Source of the DNA: Alginatibacterium sediminis
GTDB taxonomy: Bacteria; Pseudomonadota; Gammaproteobacteria; Enterobacterales; Celerinatantimonadaceae
Assembly: GCF_003610775.1 (NCBI RefSeq)
Contig: NZ_RAQO01000008.1
Span: 124,001 to 188,000, forward strand
Length of the DNA stretch: 64,000 bases
Reading direction: 5' to 3'
This document shows, piece after piece, positions 49,693 to 58,967 of this stretch. The notes under the pieces are model-generated. The model was not told the origin of the DNA. It saw nothing but the letters and a program-made list of their open reading frames with translations, and did no database searches. How positions within the stretch are numbered: the first letter of the stretch is position 1; every line of letters begins with the position of its first letter. The position numbers were made by a program, and so were the translations under genes.

Positions 49693-50436
49693 ATGTTGAA
49701 AAAAATCCTAGTTGCTAGCGCCGGCTTATTGCTTTCGCTAAACCTCAGCGCTGCTGAATACCGTTATGGTTTCTCAAACATCTACCTTGATTATCAATCT
49801 TGGGACCACAGTTTAAACGAAATTGACAACGCTAAAGATCGAAATAAAGCTGTTGCCGGTATCGAAGCTGGTCTTGGTTTCGATTTTGGTGAATTTTATG
49901 GTTTCTACGAGTACGAGAACTTTAACAAAAGCGACCGTGGTCACTCTCTAAAAGCATCGGGTCATATTTACCTTGGTGACAGTGATTTCTCTGTTTACGG
50001 ACAGGTTTATGACACAGGAAACAGCGGTTTTTCTGAGCAAAGCCGTGTTATTGGTTTTGGTTATACCGGTTTAGTTGGCGATAACTATTGGTTTAAGCCA
50101 TTCATTGGCGCCCATGACCTTGAAGCCAGCGATGGATTTGATGGTAAAAATGCGAGTGGCTTTAATGGTTATATGGCCGGTTGGTCAGCAGGCTATAACT
50201 TCAATGTAGCTTCGCAGAATTTCTCTATTGTAAACTGGAATGAGATCGAGTTTGCCCGCAATGACACTTATGCCGATCAACAAGGTGGCAGCAGCTCATG
50301 GAACGGCGCAGTCGTTGCAACTTGGCATATAAGTGAGAGCTTTTATACCGGCGTTCAATACCGTTACTTCCAAAATAAACTAGGTAATAAAGGCTACGGT
50401 GACCTATTTATCTATCGTGTTGGTTATAGCTTCTAA
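49693..50436 (+). CDS. OmpK/Tsx-family outer-membrane porin
   Basis: 247 residues from the ATG at 49693; a GTG three codons earlier is possible. The signal peptide ends LNLSAAEYR. The mature chain has alternating aromatic beta strands, YRYGFSNIYLDYQSWD at the start and FIYRVGYSF at the end, a typical C-terminal Phe. It belongs to the OmpK/nucleoside-specific Tsx family of 12-strand channels and known vibriophage receptors. Substrates are probably nucleosides, a possible link to the pseudouridine genes elsewhere in the window (speculative). Confidence 0.9.
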   Translation: MLKKILVASAGLLLSLNLSAAEYRYGFSNIYLDYQSWDHSLNEIDNAKDRNKAVAGIEAGLGFDFGEFYGFYEYENFNKSDRGHSLKASGHIYLGDSDFSVYGQVYDTGNSGFSEQSRVIGFGYTGLVGDNYWFKPFIGAHDLEASDGFDGKNASGFNGYMAGWSAGYNFNVASQNFSIVNWNEIEFARNDTYADQQGGSSSWNGAVVATWHISESFYTGVQYRYFQNKLGNKGYGDLFIYRVGYSF

Positions 50437-50456
50437 TTACAAAGCTTAATCATCAC

Positions 50457-50482
50457 AAGGCCGCTATTAAGCGGCCTTTTTT
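50457..50482. terminator. Bidirectional terminator between the porin and the glutaredoxin-like gene
   Basis: AAGGCCGCT-ATTA-AGCGGCCTT followed by a T-run; it sits between two convergent genes. The minus-strand side lacks a good U-run, so it acts mainly for the porin. Confidence 0.82.
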
Positions 50483-50488
50483 GTGCAT

Positions 50489-50863
50489 TTATTTTTTATC
50501 CGATAACAGCGTATCAAGCTCCCCACTACTAGCTAAAGCTTGTAATTCATTAGCGCCGCCAATTAGCACTCCATTGACAAACACCATGGGTAAGCTTGGC
50601 CAGCCACTCCACAATTTAATGGCTAAACGACGATGCCACTGACTAAAATAACTACCGTAGCTCAGATCGCAAAAGCTGTGCCCAGACTTTTGTAGTTGTT
50701 GACGCGCTTTGCGACAAAAAGGATTCTGCGCCATGCCCACAACTACAATTGAGTTTTCAGCTAAGGCTTGTTGCACCTCATTTAGGGTTTCTTGATAGCC
50801 CCCGCCAACAGATGATACCGCCGATGGATGAATACAGCTTTGATCCAATACTGATCTGCTCAT
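50489..50863 (-). CDS. Glutaredoxin-like protein with a single active-site cysteine (NPFC)
   Basis: 124 residues. An N-terminal helix-rich segment of about 35 residues (ETLNEVQQALAENS) precedes a glutaredoxin core. The active site reads GMAQNPFCRKARQQL, where a dithiol glutaredoxin would have CPYC: the first Cys is replaced by Asn and the second is kept. The GSH-binding cis-Pro segment LPMVFVNGVLIGGANEL follows. Fusion of the two halves by a WHRRLAIKLWSGW insert is unusual. A monothiol role in iron-sulfur handling or glutathionylation is possible but unproven. Confidence 0.8.
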   Translation of the reverse strand: MSRSVLDQSCIHPSAVSSVGGGYQETLNEVQQALAENSIVVVGMAQNPFCRKARQQLQKSGHSFCDLSYGSYFSQWHRRLAIKLWSGWPSLPMVFVNGVLIGGANELQALASSGELDTLLSDKK

Positions 50864-51040
50864 TTGTGTTCCTTATGAAGTAACTACTATTGAGGCTACT
50901 CGCCCGTGTCGTGATAAACATATTAGATATAAATCACTGAATAACAACATGCATTGCGGTTATTCGAACTTTATATAGTACTATTTATGATACAAAAAAT
51001 GAGACTCTGGAATGCTATGCAGAAGGTAAAAGGCGACGCC

Positions 51041-52087
51041 ATGCTCGGTATAGGAATTATTGGCTGCGGAAATATAAGTCGAATGCACGCTGACGCCATT
51101 TCGACGATAAACAACGCAACATTAGTAGCGGTCTCGAGTCGAAGCGAGCACAAAGCTGAGCAGCTCGCAAATCGAATGAACTGTGACTACCACCTTGACT
51201 ACCACCAGTTACTTTCCCGTTCAGACATTACGATCGTCATGATTTGTACGCCCAATCAGACTCATCTTCAAATCGCCTTGGATGCTGTCGCTGCTGGAAA
51301 ACATATCATTGTTGAAAAACCATTGGCAAATAATCTTGCTGATGTAGATACAATGATAAATGCCTGCAAGAAAGCGAAGCTAAAACTCACGAGTATCTTC
51401 CAACATCGCTTCAATCCGGCCATGCTAAAGCTCAAACAAGCTGTGGATGATGGATTACTAGGCCGCATCAATTTTGGTGGTTGCTACGAAAAAATTTACC
51501 GAGGAGACAGCTATTTTGAAAGTTCACCAGGACGTGGAACTTGGGCTGGAGACGGCGGTGGTGTAGTTATAATGAACGCAATTCATTACATAGACTCACT
51601 ACAATTTATTATGGGCCCTGCGGTGGAAGTATTTAGCTATGCAGCCACTTTGGCCCATGATGATATCGAAGTCGAAGATGTCTCAAGCAGCGTGATTAAG
51701 TTTGCTAATGGCGCACTTGGAACCATTGAAGCGAGCTCGGCAGCCTTTCCTAAATTACATTCGCGCCTGGAAATTAATGGCGACAAAGGCAGCGTTGTTA
51801 TAGAAAACCATCGCCTCAAAGAGTGGCGAATTCAAGATAATGACATGCAGCTTCATCCTTTGTATGGCGATCTCATCAACCAAGGGCAATACGCTAATAA
51901 AGGTGCGCAACTAGAGCCAAGCTTGCGACCAAATGTAGTTGCAGAGCAAATAAATGACTTTGTACTCGCCGTGCTGCACGACCGGGCGCCATATGTTAGC
52001 GCCGACTCCGCAAGGCATAGTTTAGCGATCGTATACGCAATATATGAATCAGCAAAAACCGGCAAAGCCGTCAAGCTCGGGCAGTAA
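51041..52087 (+). CDS. Gfo/Idh/MocA-family oxidoreductase
   Basis: 348 residues from the ATG at 51041, where the Rossmann fold starts directly (LGIGIIGCGNISRMHADAI, motif GxGxxA/G). AAGG lies a few bases upstream; further upstream in-frame starts would add a tail of no known use. The EKPLANN motif near 98-103 holds the catalytic-site Lys, and the C-terminal domain has the substrate Asp/His region GGGVVIMNAIHYIDSLQF. It probably oxidises a sugar, inositol or amino-sugar derivative with NAD(P). Neighbours give no clear pathway. Confidence 0.85.
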   Translation: MLGIGIIGCGNISRMHADAISTINNATLVAVSSRSEHKAEQLANRMNCDYHLDYHQLLSRSDITIVMICTPNQTHLQIALDAVAAGKHIIVEKPLANNLADVDTMINACKKAKLKLTSIFQHRFNPAMLKLKQAVDDGLLGRINFGGCYEKIYRGDSYFESSPGRGTWAGDGGGVVIMNAIHYIDSLQFIMGPAVEVFSYAATLAHDDIEVEDVSSSVIKFANGALGTIEASSAAFPKLHSRLEINGDKGSVVIENHRLKEWRIQDNDMQLHPLYGDLINQGQYANKGAQLEPSLRPNVVAEQINDFVLAVLHDRAPYVSADSARHSLAIVYAIYESAKTGKAVKLGQ

Positions 52088-52150
52088 CTGACGAGCAATG
52101 CGACAAGTACATCACAAATACACAATGAACTCGATTAAAGGCAACTATTA

Positions 52151-53050
52151 GTGACACAAAGCGTTGAAAGCCAAAACTGGGGGATCATAGGTGCAGGGGC
52201 GGTAGGGTCTCTACTGGCCAGCATGTTAGTCGATGCGCAACTCATACCGCGTTTTATCGACGCTAGGCGCTCTGCTCATCGTCGCAATTTTGTAGTCGAA
52301 AAGTCTGGTCGCTCGCAGCGCTATAGTATTGAAACGCAAACCAACGTAGAGGGAATATCAGTTCTGTTGGTGTGTTTGAAGGCTTGGCAGGTCAGTACAA
52401 TACTAGCCAGCTTAGACTTACCCAAAAGCTTGTCGATTGTGCTAGTGCATAATGGGATGGGAACATACGATCAACTCAAAGGGCTTGGGCTTGAGCAAGC
52501 TATTTATTTAACTAGCAACACCCATGCTGCACGGTGGAAGTCAGCGAATAGCTTGCAGCAAACCGGCCACGGACAATTATGGCTTGGTCACCCATTAACA
52601 TCGACTGCCCCACCGTGGTTTTCTTCGCTTGAATTCGCTATTGAGAACTGCACTTGGACAGACGATATATCACAAAAACTATGGCTGAAACTTGCTATCA
52701 ACGCCGTGATAAACCCGCTAACTGCAATTAACGATTGCGATAACGGCCAACTTTTGTCGGACCAGTACCAAGCAACGATTAATGCTCTTTGTGTAGAGCT
52801 ATCAAAAATCGCTATCGGCAGTGGTGTTGATTTAGATGCTAAAGTCTTGCAGCAAAATGTGCGTGACATTTGTCATATCACTGCGCTCAATAGCTCATCA
52901 ATGCGAGAAGACTTTTCCAACGCTAGACGCAGTGAGATCGACTATATTAATGGTTATTTTGACAAAGCGGCCACAGAGATGAGTATTGACTGCCCAATTA
53001 ATCGCACCCTATATCTATCTGTGCTAGAGCGAGATAAAAACTATGCCTAA
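52151..53050 (+). CDS. panE: 2-dehydropantoate 2-reductase
   Basis: 299 residues from a GTG at 52151. NADPH-binding IGAGAVGSLLASML lies at the N terminus, and the catalytic Lys is in KLWLKLAINAVINPLTAI near residue 180 (KxxxNxxxNP), followed by a C-terminal substrate motif SSMREDFSNARRSEIDYINGY. It reduces ketopantoate to pantoate in pantothenate and coenzyme A synthesis. The stop overlaps the yajL start by eight bases. The panE-yajL pair is conserved as in E. coli. Confidence 0.94.
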   Translation: MTQSVESQNWGIIGAGAVGSLLASMLVDAQLIPRFIDARRSAHRRNFVVEKSGRSQRYSIETQTNVEGISVLLVCLKAWQVSTILASLDLPKSLSIVLVHNGMGTYDQLKGLGLEQAIYLTSNTHAARWKSANSLQQTGHGQLWLGHPLTSTAPPWFSSLEFAIENCTWTDDISQKLWLKLAINAVINPLTAINDCDNGQLLSDQYQATINALCVELSKIAIGSGVDLDAKVLQQNVRDICHITALNSSSMREDFSNARRSEIDYINGYFDKAATEMSIDCPINRTLYLSVLERDKNYA

Positions 53051-53636
53051 ATCACTCAACTGCGCCATATTCATCGCTAATGGTAGCGAAGAAATTGAAA
53101 CGGTTACCATCATCGACATACTACGCAGAGCTCAATTCGTGGTCGATGTCATCAGTATTGAACCTGCCCAGCAACTAGAGATTTTTTGCTCTCGCGGGGT
53201 AAAGTTGATTGCTGATAAACACTTTGATGATATTGAATTGGGCAACTACCAGCTATGGATATTACCCGGTGGGCTCAAGGGAAGCATGGCCTTAGCTAAT
53301 TTTGGGCCCTTAGTGACAGCATTAAGTACTCGTGCGGATACCTGGCTTGCCTCTTTATGTGCCGCACCGGCGTTGGTGTTAGAGCAAAATAGTATTGATA
53401 TAGGGGCACAAAAAACCTGTCATCCAGACTTTATGAATTTAATTAGTAAGCAAGGCTTATCTACGCAATTAGTGGAGATAGACGGGCAACATAAGCTTAT
53501 TACCGCACAAGGACCAGGGACAGCTATAGCCTTTAGTTTAGCAATTGTCAGGCAGTTGATTTCAAGCGCTAAGGCCGGTGAGATAGCCGATGCACTCACT
53601 GGCCTTAATAAAAACGGAACTTATAAGCTGGCGTAG
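53043..53636 (+). CDS. yajL: DJ-1/PfpI-family protein YajL
   Basis: 197 residues. The DJ-1 nucleophile-elbow Cys lies in LASLCAAPALVLEQ near residue 106, and the N-terminal EEIETVTIIDILRRA carries the Glu that activates it. E. coli YajL has the same size and neighbour (panE). It is a stress-response protein reported as chaperone and deglycase/glyoxalase-type activity; the exact reaction is debated. Its 3' end overlaps the convergent DUF1499 gene by 16 bp. Confidence 0.93.
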   Translation: MPKSLNCAIFIANGSEEIETVTIIDILRRAQFVVDVISIEPAQQLEIFCSRGVKLIADKHFDDIELGNYQLWILPGGLKGSMALANFGPLVTALSTRADTWLASLCAAPALVLEQNSIDIGAQKTCHPDFMNLISKQGLSTQLVEIDGQHKLITAQGPGTAIAFSLAIVRQLISSAKAGEIADALTGLNKNGTYKLA

Positions 53637-54070
53637 ATTACCGCAAATTTAGCGTAACGCTCTGCGTTTAAACCCTTGTCAGAATAACCAACACGCGATT
53701 GTGAACGATAGTGTAATAGACCTTGTTCTTGATCAAAATAGAGTTCTAAGTCATCGCGATAACGCATTTTCTCGGTGACAAAGACGATGTGCATATAATC
53801 TGGATTGTTGGTAACAACTTCAAACTCGCTCAACTGAGCAACACTAGCAAGCACAGCTTCTTTGGTCGTCTCTATATCCGCTTTTAGAGGCAATGCCTCA
53901 ACTTTTTTGCTTGCATCCTCTGATTGACTAGAGACTGCATTCGGGCTACTTGGCATTGGAGCAAATTGGCCATTTTTAAGACCCAGATAGTCAGGCTGCT
54001 TTAGATTCCCCCACACCATATACAAAGCGATGGCGAGAACAATAACTACAATAATTCCAATATATTTCAT
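53621..54070 (-). CDS. DUF1499-family membrane-anchored protein
   Basis: 149 residues. One N-terminal helix (IIVVIVLAIALYMVWG) then PMPSSPNAVSSQ, the DUF1499 signature start, and a beta-rich region VTNNPDYMHIVFVTEKMRYRDDLELYFDQEQGLLHYRSQSRVGYSDKGLN. The family is widespread and of unknown function, often linked to lipid-binding folds. It converges on yajL and follows argA on the same strand with a 60-bp gap from it downstream. Confidence 0.85.
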   Translation of the reverse strand: MKYIGIIVVIVLAIALYMVWGNLKQPDYLGLKNGQFAPMPSSPNAVSSQSEDASKKVEALPLKADIETTKEAVLASVAQLSEFEVVTNNPDYMHIVFVTEKMRYRDDLELYFDQEQGLLHYRSQSRVGYSDKGLNAERYAKFAVIYASL

Positions 54071-54131
54071 GGTTTTCCTTAACGAACGGCGTTAAATCTA
54101 AAGTAAAGACCGCGGACCTTGTAGCACCGGG

Positions 54132-55460
54132 CTAAATCAAAAGAGGATTCAAGCTAAGTATTTTAGAGTTTCGTTGATTATTGTATAGCTGTTTTTTCTT
54201 GGCAGGTAATTGGTCAACGCTGGTGAACTCGAAACCTTGCTCTAAAAACCAATGAATACTGCGAGTCGTTAAAGCAAATAGCCGAGTGTATTTACGTGCT
54301 TTAGCTTGAGATATAACCGCTTGCAACAAACGACTACCTTTTTGGGCATCACGATAAGACGGATGTACAGCCAAACAAGCAAATTCGCCACATTGTTCCT
54401 CTGCGAATGGGTACAATGCGACACACCCCACCACTAAACCGTCAATTTCAATCACGGTGAAAAAGCTTATTTCAAGTTCAAGCTGTTCGCGTGAGCGCCG
54501 CACCAACACCCCTTGCTCTTCCAATGGACGGATTAAGTCTAAAATACCGCCGATATCGCCAATTTCAGCCGAACGCAAACGCTCTGCTGATTCCATAACA
54601 ATTTGTGTACCGCTGCCATCGCGCGAGAATAACTCTTGAATCAAGGCGCCGTCGTGCTTGTAGCTTACTAAATGACACCGCCCGACTCCCGCATTTACCG
54701 CGTTGATCGCTCCACTCAAGAAGGCAATACTTGCCTGACAGGCGTCAGTTTGCGCTATCATACGTTCCAGATGACTGTGAGCAGCACTTGGTAACAGTTC
54801 AGCCAATAGTTGTTGGTCTTCATCAAGCACACCGCTGTTTGAACTAAAGCCAAGCATTTTTTCTGCACCTAACTTGATAGCAACTTGAGTGGCAACGTCT
54901 TCGGCCATTAGATTAAAACTCTCGCCAGTTACTGATGCTGCAATTGGCCCTAATACGACAACGCTGTGGCTGGCAAGTTGACGCTCAATCGCTGCGACAT
55001 CGATACGCCTCACTCGGCCGCTGTGACAATAGTCAACACCATCATCAACCCCAAGCGGCTGAGCAATGACAAAGTTCCCACTAACCACACTCAATTGCGA
55101 ACCGTACATTGGAGTATTGCTCAAGCTCATTGAAAGCCGCGCGGTGATGTCTAGTTGCAGAGCGCCAGCCACTTGTTTGATTTGAGCTAAGGCTTGGTCT
55201 GAAGTTACTCGAACCCGCTTATGAAAGTGGCTTTCTATATTAAGGGAAGACAATTGCTGATTAATTTGCGGCCTTGCGCCAAGTACCAACACCAGCTTGA
55301 GCCCAAGACTATGTAACAACGCGATGTCATTAATGATACTGCGCAGACTAGGCCCTGCGATAGCCTCGCCACTGAGCGAAATAACAAAGGTTTGCCCACG
55401 GTGCGCATGCAGGTAAGGGGCAGATTGCCGAAAGCTGGATACAAGAGAATTTACTGACAC
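54132..55460 (-). CDS. argA: Amino-acid N-acetyltransferase (N-acetylglutamate synthase)
   Basis: 442 residues from a GTG at 55460. Residues 1 to about 290 are an amino-acid-kinase-like regulatory domain ([25 protein letters not shown], arginine-binding), and 295-440 are a GNAT domain with [30 protein letters not shown]. It acetylates glutamate, the first step of arginine synthesis, and is feedback-inhibited by arginine. It is divergent from ggt. No strong ribosome site precedes the GTG, but no other start preserves the kinase domain. Confidence 0.95.
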   Translation of the reverse strand: MSVNSLVSSFRQSAPYLHAHRGQTFVISLSGEAIAGPSLRSIINDIALLHSLGLKLVLVLGARPQINQQLSSLNIESHFHKRVRVTSDQALAQIKQVAGALQLDITARLSMSLSNTPMYGSQLSVVSGNFVIAQPLGVDDGVDYCHSGRVRRIDVAAIERQLASHSVVVLGPIAASVTGESFNLMAEDVATQVAIKLGAEKMLGFSSNSGVLDEDQQLLAELLPSAAHSHLERMIAQTDACQASIAFLSGAINAVNAGVGRCHLVSYKHDGALIQELFSRDGSGTQIVMESAERLRSAEIGDIGGILDLIRPLEEQGVLVRRSREQLELEISFFTVIEIDGLVVGCVALYPFAEEQCGEFACLAVHPSYRDAQKGSRLLQAVISQAKARKYTRLFALTTRSIHWFLEQGFEFTSVDQLPAKKKQLYNNQRNSKILSLNPLLI

Positions 55461-55518
55461 AAAATATACTATGCGATTAAGAGAGTAAGACCAGTATATG
55501 CATAAGTATTTGGTAAAG

Positions 55519-55536
55519 AAAGATTATTATTCACTT
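55519..55536 (-). promoter_or_regulatory. Possible ArgR (ARG box) site upstream of argA
   Basis: On the minus strand AAGTGAATAATAATCTTT fits the ARG box pattern nnTGAATnnnnATTCAnn well in the left half and poorly in the right. It lies 59 bp upstream of the argA start. Low confidence; ArgR boxes usually come in pairs and the second is not clear here. Confidence 0.3.
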
Positions 55537-55613
55537 AATTAAACTTAGTATTTGCTATTTGGCTCAAGCCAACTAGTCTAGGAACATAAGGATGTTCTTA
55601 AAAGGAATTAGGC

Positions 55614-57368
55614 ATGAAGAAATTACAGCTGCAGCTAGCAATAAGTATCGGATTGATGACGAGTTTTTCTCTGGCAGCTGAACAAGCTGCTGACTCAATC
55701 GCACCTGAGCCAGCGTCTAGTTTAGAAATTAAAGACCTAAGCCTTGGTTCAAAGTTCATGGTGAGCGCTGCTAACCCACTAGCAAGTCAAGCCGGTTATG
55801 ATGTTTTAAAACAAGGCGGTAGCGCAATCGATGCCATGATTGCCGTACAAACAGTACTTGGATTAGTCGAACCCCAATCATCGGGCCTAGGTGGCGGCGC
55901 GTTCTTAGTCTATTACGATGCCCAAAGTAAGCAAACCACCACCTTTGATGCGCGTGAAACAGCACCTCTCGCCGCTACCCCCGAACTATTTTTAGATGAG
56001 CAAGGACAGCCATTAAAATTCTTTGACGCGGTGGTCGGAGGTCGCTCAGTTGGAACGCCAGGTACCGTTAAACTACTTGGCGATATGCATGACCAATTTG
56101 GTAAGACCGCGTGGAATGAATTATTAAGCCCTGCAATTGAACTGGCCACTGAGGGCTTTAAAGTTAGCCCACGACTCGCCTCAATGATCGCAGCTGACCA
56201 AGAGCGCCTAAGCACGCACCCTGACACTTTAGATTATTTTTTTGATAGTGAAGGCAGCCCTCTAAAAGAAGGTGTTCAGCTTAAAAATCCAGAGTACGCT
56301 GAGACACTAGAATTACTAGCTGAGCATGGCGCTGATTACTTTTACCGTGGTGAAATGGCTCAAACCATTGTCGATAAAGTACAGGCTGTCAGTAACCCTG
56401 GCGTATTGGAACTGATCGATTTCGTAAGCTATACCGTGAAGCAGCGCCCCGCTGTTTGCCAAGCTTATCGAGAATTTGAGGTTTGCGGCATGGGACCACC
56501 TAGCTCTGGCGCCTTAACCTTGGGACAAATCCTAGGTGTGCTTAATCATTTCGACTTCAGCGAGTATGGCCCGAATGATCCGGTAACTTGGCAGATTATT
56601 GGCGATGCATCTCGCCTCGCATTTGCAGACCGCGGACGTTACATGGCAGATAGCGACTATGTCCCTATGCCTAAAGGTTTGCTTAATGCGGACTATTTAG
56701 CTCAACGTGCAGCTCTTATCACTCCAGGGACAGCATTAGCTGAAGTCAGTGCTGGTGAACCGCTGTGGGAACAAGCGCCAGTCCAAGCTTACGCAATGGA
56801 TGAGTCAATAGAATTCCCGTCAACTAGCCACATTTCAATTGTCGACGCAGCTGGCAATATGGTCTCGATGACGACAACCATTGAAAACGGATTTGGCTCG
56901 CGCGTGATGAGCCAAGGTTTTTTGCTTAATAATGAATTAACCGACTTTTCATTTAGAGCACACAGTAATGGCTATCCAATTGCCAACCGCATCGAACCTG
57001 GCAAGCGTCCTCGTTCGTCTATGGCTCCAACAATAGTGCTAAAAGACGACAAGCCTTATTTGGTCATTGGGTCACCTGGCGGCTCACGTATCATCGGTTA
57101 TGTTGCTCAGGCTATTATCGCGCATCTAGATTGGGGCATGGAAATCCAAGAAGCTATAGATAGCCCACACCTGGTGAACCGCTTTGGTAGTTTTGATATT
57201 GAAGCTGGCCAAGGCATTGATGACTTTAAGGCTGAACTTGAAAAACTTGGCTATGAGAAAGTTAACATTCGCGATTTGAACTCTGGGATTCATGCGGTGT
57301 TAATTCACGATGGACAGCTTATCGGCGCAGCAGACTCGCGCCGCGAAGGTTTAGCGCTGGGCGAATAA
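55614..57368 (+). CDS. ggt: Gamma-glutamyltranspeptidase
   Basis: 584 residues, with a signal peptide to about residue 22 (SFSLAAEQ). The precursor cleaves itself before a Thr in PSTSHISIVDAAGNMVSMTTTIENGFGS (near residue 401), giving large and small subunits; the small one has the catalytic Thr, and PRSSMAPTIVLKD and GSPGGSRIIGYVAQ bind the glutamyl group. It hydrolyses or transfers the gamma-glutamyl group of glutathione in the periplasm. The ribosome site AAAGGA precedes the ATG. It ends in a bidirectional terminator. Confidence 0.95.
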   Translation: MKKLQLQLAISIGLMTSFSLAAEQAADSIAPEPASSLEIKDLSLGSKFMVSAANPLASQAGYDVLKQGGSAIDAMIAVQTVLGLVEPQSSGLGGGAFLVYYDAQSKQTTTFDARETAPLAATPELFLDEQGQPLKFFDAVVGGRSVGTPGTVKLLGDMHDQFGKTAWNELLSPAIELATEGFKVSPRLASMIAADQERLSTHPDTLDYFFDSEGSPLKEGVQLKNPEYAETLELLAEHGADYFYRGEMAQTIVDKVQAVSNPGVLELIDFVSYTVKQRPAVCQAYREFEVCGMGPPSSGALTLGQILGVLNHFDFSEYGPNDPVTWQIIGDASRLAFADRGRYMADSDYVPMPKGLLNADYLAQRAALITPGTALAEVSAGEPLWEQAPVQAYAMDESIEFPSTSHISIVDAAGNMVSMTTTIENGFGSRVMSQGFLLNNELTDFSFRAHSNGYPIANRIEPGKRPRSSMAPTIVLKDDKPYLVIGSPGGSRIIGYVAQAIIAHLDWGMEIQEAIDSPHLVNRFGSFDIEAGQGIDDFKAELEKLGYEKVNIRDLNSGIHAVLIHDGQLIGAADSRREGLALGE

Positions 57369-57388
57369 GCCAAGCCTTAGCCATAAAA

Positions 57389-57412
57389 AAACCAGAGCCA
57401 TGGCTCTGGTTT
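57389..57412. terminator. Bidirectional terminator between ggt and lysS
   Basis: AAACCAGAGCCA/TGGCTCTGGTTT: a 12-bp stem with essentially no loop bases, flanked by A and T runs, between convergent genes. Confidence 0.88.
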
Positions 57413-57435
57413 TTTGGTGCGCTGATTTCGCTTTA

Positions 57436-58929
57436 TTAAGCTTGCGGACGCATCGCTGGGAACAAAATCACGTCACGGATAGTGTGCGAATTGGTAAACA
57501 ACATCACCAAACGGTCGATTCCAATACCTTGACCCGCCGTTGGTGGCAACCCATGTTCTAGCGCCGTGATATAGTCAGCATCGTAGAACATTGCTTCATC
57601 ATCACCTGCATCTTTTTGCTCAACTTGCGACTTAAAGCGCTGGTCTTGATCTTGAGCATCATTAAGCTCAGAGAATCCATTCGCAATTTCACGGCCGCCC
57701 ACAAAGAACTCAAAACGATCGGTGATTTCAGGGTCTTCATCGTTGCGGCGGGCTAATGGAGAAACTTCAGCCGGATACTCCGTAATAAATGTCGGTTGGA
57801 TCAAACGATGCTCTACTGTTTCTTCAAAGATTTCAGTAATCACACGACCATGTCCCCAATGGGCTTCAACTTCAATCTTAAGATCTTTAGCCAGCTCACA
57901 AGTTTTCACGAAGTCATTCAGGGTGTCCATGCTAACTTCTGGGTTAAACTTAATGATAGATTCTCGCATCGACAAACGTGCATAAGCGGCACCAAAATCA
58001 AAGCTCTCTTCGCCATACTCAACAACTGATGTGCCTAAAACTTCTTCGGTTACGCTACGTAACATGGCTTCAGTAAGATCCATAAGGTCCTTGTAGTCCG
58101 CATATGCCATATAGAATTCCATCATTGTGAATTCAGGGTTATGACGAGGCGACAAACCTTCGTTACGGAAGTTACGGTTAATTTCAAAAACTCGCTCAAA
58201 ACCACCAACAACCAAACGCTTAAGATAAAGCTCTGGTGCAATACGCAAGTACATCTCTTGGTCTAAGGCATTATGATGCGTAACAAAAGGACGCGCTGTA
58301 GCACCGCCAGGGATAACTTGCATCATTGGGGTTTCAACTTCCATGAAGTCTCTTGCGTTCATAAAGTTACGAATAGACGCAACAATTTTAGAACGGATCA
58401 TGAAGGTCTGACGCGAGTCTTCGTTCATGATTAAATCAACATAGCGTTGACGGTAGCGCTGTTCTTGGTCGGTAAGACCATGAAATTTCTCTGGCAATGG
58501 GCGCAGTGCTTTAGTCAATAGCTCGTAGCGGTCCATATTGACATATAGGTCGCCTTTGCCCGAGCGATGCAACGAACCTTGCACACCAATAATATCGCCA
58601 ATATCTAAACCACCGATTGCTTTAAGCTCTTTTTGTACTTCTTTAGGCGCGTAAGCTTGAATACGTCCGCTAACATCTTGCAAGACCAAGAACGGTCCGC
58701 GTTTTGCCATGATGCGTCCAGCAATTGCAAATTCACCTTCTGTTTGCTCAAGTTTTTCTTTATCAAAGTCAGCGAACTGGGTTTGTAAATCGGCGCTTAG
58801 ATGATCTCGACGAAAGCTATTCGGATGACCATTGGACTTATCGTTCTCGCGTAACTTATCAAGCTTTGCGCGTCGCTCAGCAATGAGTTTGTTTTCTTCG
58901 AGATTCGCGTCTTGCACTTGTTCTGTCAT
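57436..58929 (-). CDS. lysS: Lysyl-tRNA synthetase, class II
   Basis: 497 residues from the ATG at 58929, with AAAGG upstream; a TTG two codons earlier is worse placed. The N-terminal OB-fold ([23 protein letters not shown]) reads the anticodon. Class II motifs are motif 1 ([15 protein letters not shown]), motif 2 ([26 protein letters not shown]) and motif 3 ([13 protein letters not shown]). It charges tRNA-Lys. It follows prfB closely on the same strand, the conserved prfB-lysS operon. Confidence 0.98.
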   Translation of the reverse strand: MTEQVQDANLEENKLIAERRAKLDKLRENDKSNGHPNSFRRDHLSADLQTQFADFDKEKLEQTEGEFAIAGRIMAKRGPFLVLQDVSGRIQAYAPKEVQKELKAIGGLDIGDIIGVQGSLHRSGKGDLYVNMDRYELLTKALRPLPEKFHGLTDQEQRYRQRYVDLIMNEDSRQTFMIRSKIVASIRNFMNARDFMEVETPMMQVIPGGATARPFVTHHNALDQEMYLRIAPELYLKRLVVGGFERVFEINRNFRNEGLSPRHNPEFTMMEFYMAYADYKDLMDLTEAMLRSVTEEVLGTSVVEYGEESFDFGAAYARLSMRESIIKFNPEVSMDTLNDFVKTCELAKDLKIEVEAHWGHGRVITEIFEETVEHRLIQPTFITEYPAEVSPLARRNDEDPEITDRFEFFVGGREIANGFSELNDAQDQDQRFKSQVEQKDAGDDEAMFYDADYITALEHGLPPTAGQGIGIDRLVMLFTNSHTIRDVILFPAMRPQA

Positions 58930-58967
58930 GGTCAACCTTTCTGTGTTTATCTAAAATAAGTATTTAA

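Noticed and set aside
55581-55598. Small inverted repeat GAACAT-AAGG-ATGTTC before ggt
   Set aside because: Arms are only six bases and lie in the likely leader; too short to call an operator.
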